DNA from: Maridesulfovibrio bastinii DSM 16055 | GTDB taxonomy: Bacteria > Desulfobacterota > Desulfovibrionia > Desulfovibrionales > Desulfovibrionaceae | DNA: 64,000 nt | Direction: 5' to 3' | NCBI RefSeq assembly: GCF_000429985.1 | Contig: NZ_AUCX01000022.1 | Location: forward strand, 1-64,000 | Part shown: positions 61,014 to 64,000 of the stretch, piece after piece | How positions within the stretch are numbered: position 1 is the stretch's first letter | How the letters are laid out: each line of letters starts with the position of its first letter | The notes under the pieces: generated by a model | Told to the model about the DNA's origin: nothing | The model's input: the letters and a program-made list of their open reading frames with translations, nothing else | The model's database searches: none | Translations under genes and position numbers: made by a program

Positions 61014-62525
61014 TTAGTTAGAAGCAAGTTTAGCTGATCCGTTATCAACGATTTTTACTGAAGGTTTGGCGCCCAGAACGGACATTACTTTAAGAGCTAT
61101 ATCCGTATTGTCATAGTAGCCATCGAAAACAGAACTACCAACGCCCATTGCGGAAGTTGAAATAGGTACGGCTGTATGTTTGAAAGAAGTCCATCCGAGA
61201 CCAGCATTATTATTAAGGATATGAGTAATGGTAACGGTCAGGGGATCATAACTTCCATACATATTGTAAAGTTCAGGGTCGCCGACTTTTTCACCGCTCA
61301 TAGTACGCTGATAGGCATCCTTAAGCATTGCGAGCTGATAGTCTTTCACAACCATAGGATCTTTTTTAGCATTTCCGGCAAATTTAAGTCCGAAATAGTG
61401 AGTTATAGTTGGTTCAAAAGTTTCAAATTTCTGACCTTTATTTTCTTTCTTCCAAAGGTCTACCACCTGATCAGTAAACTGCTGGAAGGAAATATCCTGA
61501 GGAGTCAGAGCATTAAAATAGGACTGATATTTTGTTCCAGCAAATCCGAGTGTGAGTCCACCACACTCATGGTCACCAGTAACAACAATCAATGTTTCAT
61601 CAGGATGTTTTTTGGCAAAATCTACAGCCTTTGCAATGGAGTCATCAAAGGCAACGGTATTGTGAATAAAGGCGGCAGCATCGTTAGCATGACAGGCCCA
61701 GTCAATTTTTCCACCCTCGACCATGAGGAAGAAACCTTTGGGGTTGTCGAGCATTTCAATAGCTTTGGAAGTGAACTCAGGCAGAGTGATGTCCTTGGAA
61801 CTCATATCCATTGCATAAGGCAGCGCTTTTGCATCCTGAAGCCATGCGTTCCAAGCAATAACTTTTCCATCAGAAGGCTTGAGAGACATAAAGTCATCTT
61901 TATTTGTTACAACCCGATATCCGGCCTTTTTGATAAGATCTAAAGCATTTCCACGGAAATCAGATGAATTTTTCTTTTTATTTGTGGGATCTTTGAGTCC
62001 TCCACCACCGAAGAAATCAAAATTACTTTCAGAAAGAGCTACGTCAATATCATAATACTGACCGCGAGCAGGAACATGTGCGTAAAAACCTGCAGGAGTT
62101 GCATGGTCGATAGATACACTGGAAACAATACCAACTTTTTTACCCATATCACGGGCCATTTCAGCTACGGATTTTACATGACGCTGATCAGGACGCATAC
62201 CGAGCATACCAATATTTGTTTTCTGTCCGGTAGCAATAGCAGTTGCAGCAGCGGCAGACCCGGTAATAAAACGGTCTGCGGCATAAGTAGTTGTCAGCCC
62301 CTGAGCCGGCATCTGATCCATGGTGAGTTTTTTGCCTATAAAATGTTCGGCAGCCATTCTCTGGGGGATACCCATTCCGTCTCCGATGAAAAGAAAAACG
62401 TACTTTGCCGGTTTACCATTATAAACCGAAACCTTTTTAGTTTTGGCAAAAGCCGGAGTTGTTGCGGAGACAGCAACAATCAATCCAGTAAGCAATAGGG
62501 TCTTGAATTTTCCACAAACAGTCAT
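61014..62525 (-). CDS. Alkaline phosphatase, PhoA type
   Basis: A 503-aa exported enzyme with a signal peptide (about 1-27, ending TTPAFA-K). Active-site elements: 'VFLFIGDGMGIPQRMAAEHF' (metal Asp), the nucleophile region 'FITGSAAAATAIATGQKTNI' (Ser after Gly; usual is Asp-Ser), 'VSIDHATPAGFYAHVPARGQ', 'EGGKIDWACHANDAAAFIHN', 'IVVTGDHECGGL' (Asp-His) and 'FKHTAVPISTSAMG' (third metal His). It releases phosphate from esters in the periplasm. A possible Pho box lies upstream. The gene ends in a strong terminator. Confidence 0.93.
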   Translation of the reverse strand: MTVCGKFKTLLLTGLIVAVSATTPAFAKTKKVSVYNGKPAKYVFLFIGDGMGIPQRMAAEHFIGKKLTMDQMPAQGLTTTYAADRFITGSAAAATAIATGQKTNIGMLGMRPDQRHVKSVAEMARDMGKKVGIVSSVSIDHATPAGFYAHVPARGQYYDIDVALSESNFDFFGGGGLKDPTNKKKNSSDFRGNALDLIKKAGYRVVTNKDDFMSLKPSDGKVIAWNAWLQDAKALPYAMDMSSKDITLPEFTSKAIEMLDNPKGFFLMVEGGKIDWACHANDAAAFIHNTVAFDDSIAKAVDFAKKHPDETLIVVTGDHECGGLTLGFAGTKYQSYFNALTPQDISFQQFTDQVVDLWKKENKGQKFETFEPTITHYFGLKFAGNAKKDPMVVKDYQLAMLKDAYQRTMSGEKVGDPELYNMYGSYDPLTVTITHILNNNAGLGWTSFKHTAVPISTSAMGVGSSVFDGYYDNTDIALKVMSVLGAKPSVKIVDNGSAKLASN

Positions 62526-62590
62526 GTTTTTTTCCTCATTTTGTTTAGAATATAAATCTATTCAAACCACGCAGAGAGTTACCAATAATG

Positions 62591-62629
62591 TGTTAAGAAA
62601 ATGTCACGGATGGACGGCGAATATGTTAA
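62591..62629 (-). promoter_or_regulatory. Possible Pho box upstream of the alkaline phosphatase gene
   Basis: On the plus strand TGTTAA (62591), TGTCAC (62602) and TGTTAA (62624) lie at exact multiples of 11 bp, the spacing of PhoB/PhoP half-sites (TGTCA-like units), 66-104 bp upstream of the gene. The fourth position (62613) does not match. Weak but in the expected place. Confidence 0.4.
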
Positions 62630-62744
62630 CCTGACCAATTAGTTAATTAATGTACTTATAACACATTGAATTAAACTGATAACTAAATTGAAAAGCAAAA
62701 AACAATTTGAAAGTGAATTGGCAGATATTTTTGACATGCTACAA

Positions 62745-62779
62745 ATAAAAAAGGCGCAGAAGCAAAACTTCTGCGCCTT
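62745..62779 (-). terminator. Terminator after the coiled-coil membrane protein gene
   Basis: Arms AAGGCGCAGAAG (62751-62762) and CTTCTGCGCCTT (62768-62779) pair perfectly around CAAAA, followed on minus by TTTTTTATTT. It ends the transcript of the gene whose stop is at 62802. Confidence 0.93.
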
Positions 62780-62801
62780 ATACCCTTTAAAAGGGTTAAA
62801 A

Positions 62802-63257
62802 CTATTTCTGGAGGCCGGACTGAACGTCCTTGAGGAGCTCCTGAACTTTAGCGAGTTTTGCCTGATCATCCTCGCTAACCTGCTGGCTGATGTAGCCTGC
62901 TTTCTGGTTCATTTCCTCGATAATGCCATCCATAATGATATTTCTGGTGCGCTGAGGCATTTTTTCCAGTTCTCCGAGTCTTGAATCAACAGTATTCATC
63001 TGGCTGTTCAAAGAAGCGACTTCGCCCCGAACAGACTGAAGATCTTTAACTTCTGAAGTCAGACCTACAAGGTTCTGATTAAGACCGTAAAAGAAAACTA
63101 CGAGAAGAACTACAGCCATGATGGATATTATGACTGCGATTTTTCCCATGTCTTTGTGAGCGTTATCAGTAATGCCGTCAGTGAAATTTTCCGGGGTCAC
63201 TTCAGACTTTTTCTGATAATCTTCAAATTGGTGCACTTTTTCAGTAGCTGCGCTCAT
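62802..63257 (-). CDS. Single-span membrane protein with coiled coil
   Basis: A 151-aa protein from the ATG at 63257, with GGAGGAG upstream; a frame 22 codons longer is disregarded. One membrane helix lies at about 38-60 (VIISIMAVVLLVVFFYGLNQ). The rest is a long coiled coil (LTSEVKDLQSVRGEVASLNS, then LNSQMNTVDSRLGELEKMPQ). The N-terminal 37 residues are charged and cytoplasmic, so most of the protein should lie in the periplasm. Monocistronic with its own terminator. No family name is certain; such proteins often organise envelope structures. Confidence 0.75.
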   Translation of the reverse strand: MSAATEKVHQFEDYQKKSEVTPENFTDGITDNAHKDMGKIAVIISIMAVVLLVVFFYGLNQNLVGLTSEVKDLQSVRGEVASLNSQMNTVDSRLGELEKMPQRTRNIIMDGIIEEMNQKAGYISQQVSEDDQAKLAKVQELLKDVQSGLQK

Positions 63258-63667
63258 TACAACTCCTCCTAAATGGTCGTGTTTGATTGTGAGGAAGTGA
63301 ACATACTTTAATGGTCCTCCCAAATCAAGAATTTACTGGTATAAAAAGCCTTTTTTTTCAATTTTAGCATAATATTTCAAAGAGCTACACTATATATCTA
63401 CAAGATTGTATTTATTTCTTCTCAAATAATCCTGTGAAGCTCATATTTATAAAATCAACTGACCTCAATCGATCTTTAATGCTTAAAAACTGCAGATATT
63501 AACTCGACACCGGAAATTTCTTCACGCAAAAATTTTAAAAATAAACTTCTCCTTAAAATATTCTCTCTGGAGCTTCATTAAATGGAATAATTTTCCTGTT
63601 TTTTACAGGCATGAAGTTTGCTTAAATTTTCTATATTTTTATAAACAAAGGAAAATGGAGCTTAGAG
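63258..63667. other. Intergenic region with divergent promoters
   Basis: A 410-bp AT-rich gap between the divergent coiled-coil protein gene and the last gene. No gene, tRNA or clear hairpin is seen in it. It contains the possible sigma-54 element at 63607-63623. Confidence 0.6.
63607..63623 (+). promoter_or_regulatory. Possible sigma-54 promoter
   Basis: AGGCATGAAGTTTGCTT has GG and GC exactly 10 bases apart, matching the -24/-12 plan (consensus TGGCAC-N5-TTGC). It lies 45 bp upstream of the ATG at 63668. No enhancer site was identified. Confidence 0.5.
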
Positions 63668-64000
63668 ATGATAGCCTCAACTTCAGCCGCAAGACTTCAA
63701 TATCAGACAGGGATTTACGGTCCCAATTCTAATGGGACAACTCAAAATAGTTCAAAATCAAAAATGGAAAGAGCTGCTTCAAGCTTCAATACTTCCATTC
63801 AGGCTTCAAAGATAAAAAAACAAATTCAGATGCAGTTCAATGTTGGCAGCATGCTTTTGAACTCTGATGAACAAAATCAGGTCAATTCTTATTTCGGCCA
63901 GATCGATCAAATATATGGGGTAGACAAAAACGAAAACCTTAAAGAAGAACAGATAGCCAGATACCATGAACTTGAGGCAGAGCTCAATAAAATGAGTGGC
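63668..64000 (+). CDS. Hypothetical protein, N-terminal part (runs off the window)
   Basis: An open frame of 111 codons from the ATG at 63668, with GGAG 7 bases upstream. The start (MIASTSAARLQYQTGIYGPN) is polar, followed by Ser/Gln/Asn-rich sequence (SSFNTSIQASKIKKQIQMQF) and a helical acidic part (ENLKEEQIARYHELEAELNK). No signal peptide is seen. A sigma-54-like promoter upstream would fit a flagellar or envelope gene, but this is speculation. Confidence 0.7.
   Translation, partial: MIASTSAARLQYQTGIYGPNSNGTTQNSSKSKMERAASSFNTSIQASKIKKQIQMQFNVGSMLLNSDEQNQVNSYFGQIDQIYGVDKNENLKEEQIARYHELEAELNKMSG

Noticed and set aside
61176-61943. A 255-codon plus-strand frame opposite the alkaline phosphatase gene
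   Set aside because: Antisense to a fully recognisable phosphatase; composition effect.
1-64000. CRISPR array
   Set aside because: No regularly spaced 25-40-bp repeats were seen on either strand; repeats found are short and few.

Overview
The window looks like a chromosome segment of a Gram-negative sulfate reducer of the Desulfovibrionaceae, probably a low-GC marine (Maridesulfovibrio-like) lineage. This rests on gene content (ThiD-ThiN fusion, Tim44-like protein, diadenylate-cyclase-like protein, COG4671-type glycosyltransferases, many phosphorelay proteins) and AT-rich composition. It is inference without a database search.

Bases 1 to about 23,290 are a prophage that enters the window from the left and ends at the 3' end of a tRNA-Leu(UAG) gene (23294-23377, minus strand). 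Nearly all its genes are on the minus strand. From the tRNA leftwards come a replication module (DnaB-type helicase, small Cys-rich protein, replisome-organizer-like protein, repeat-rich candidate origin), a packaging module (HTH/coiled-coil protein that may be TerS, a very short tyrosine recombinase, TerL), an AT-rich plus-strand trio ending in a pentapeptide-repeat membrane protein (probable cargo), a BRO-N protein, a RelE/HigA-type toxin-antitoxin operon flanked by two copies of one 28-bp terminator, a small plus-strand HTH gene pair, a lysis module (two membrane proteins, DUF5675 protein), and a podovirus-type head and tail module (portal, capsid-associated protein, scaffold, N4-gp56-type major capsid protein, DUF6682-type adaptor, nozzle-like protein, tail fibre). 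Many virion genes overlap as TAATG or ATGA, as expected of one translationally coupled late operon.

Bases 23.3-31 kb are housekeeping: tRNA-Leu, thiDN, a YgiQ-type radical SAM protein, a DisA_N-domain (diadenylate-cyclase-like) protein with an altered RHR motif, and ilvBN preceded by a 39-codon Val/Ile/Leu-rich leader peptide and a strong attenuator hairpin.

Bases 30.8-39.1 kb form a divergent polysaccharide or glycoconjugate locus: a methyltransferase and a glycosyltransferase on minus, then two GT4 enzymes, two more COG4671-like glycosyltransferases, a histidine phosphatase and a polysaccharide deacetylase on plus.

Bases 39.2-51.05 kb are the most unusual part. A tight seven-gene plus-strand operon encodes a one-domain FtsX permease, a LolD/MacB ATPase, a 1642-aa exported protein joining a degenerate M28 peptidase domain to an FtsX permease, two about 655-aa OPT-like polytopic membrane proteins (DUF6785/DUF6784 type), an internally duplicated soluble protein and a PqqD-like protein. 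I know of no described function for this set; it is my main candidate for an undescribed system, probably in envelope export or assembly.

Bases 51-64 kb hold a MerR-like regulator with a dense cluster of TGATCA sites, a stand-alone Hpt protein, a Tim44-like protein, a CheY-like receiver, a SHOCT membrane protein, an HD phosphohydrolase, a thioredoxin-reductase-like flavoprotein, a large hybrid histidine kinase, a YibE/F protein, a PhoA-type alkaline phosphatase with a possible Pho box, a coiled-coil membrane protein, and the start of an uncharacterised gene behind a possible sigma-54 promoter.
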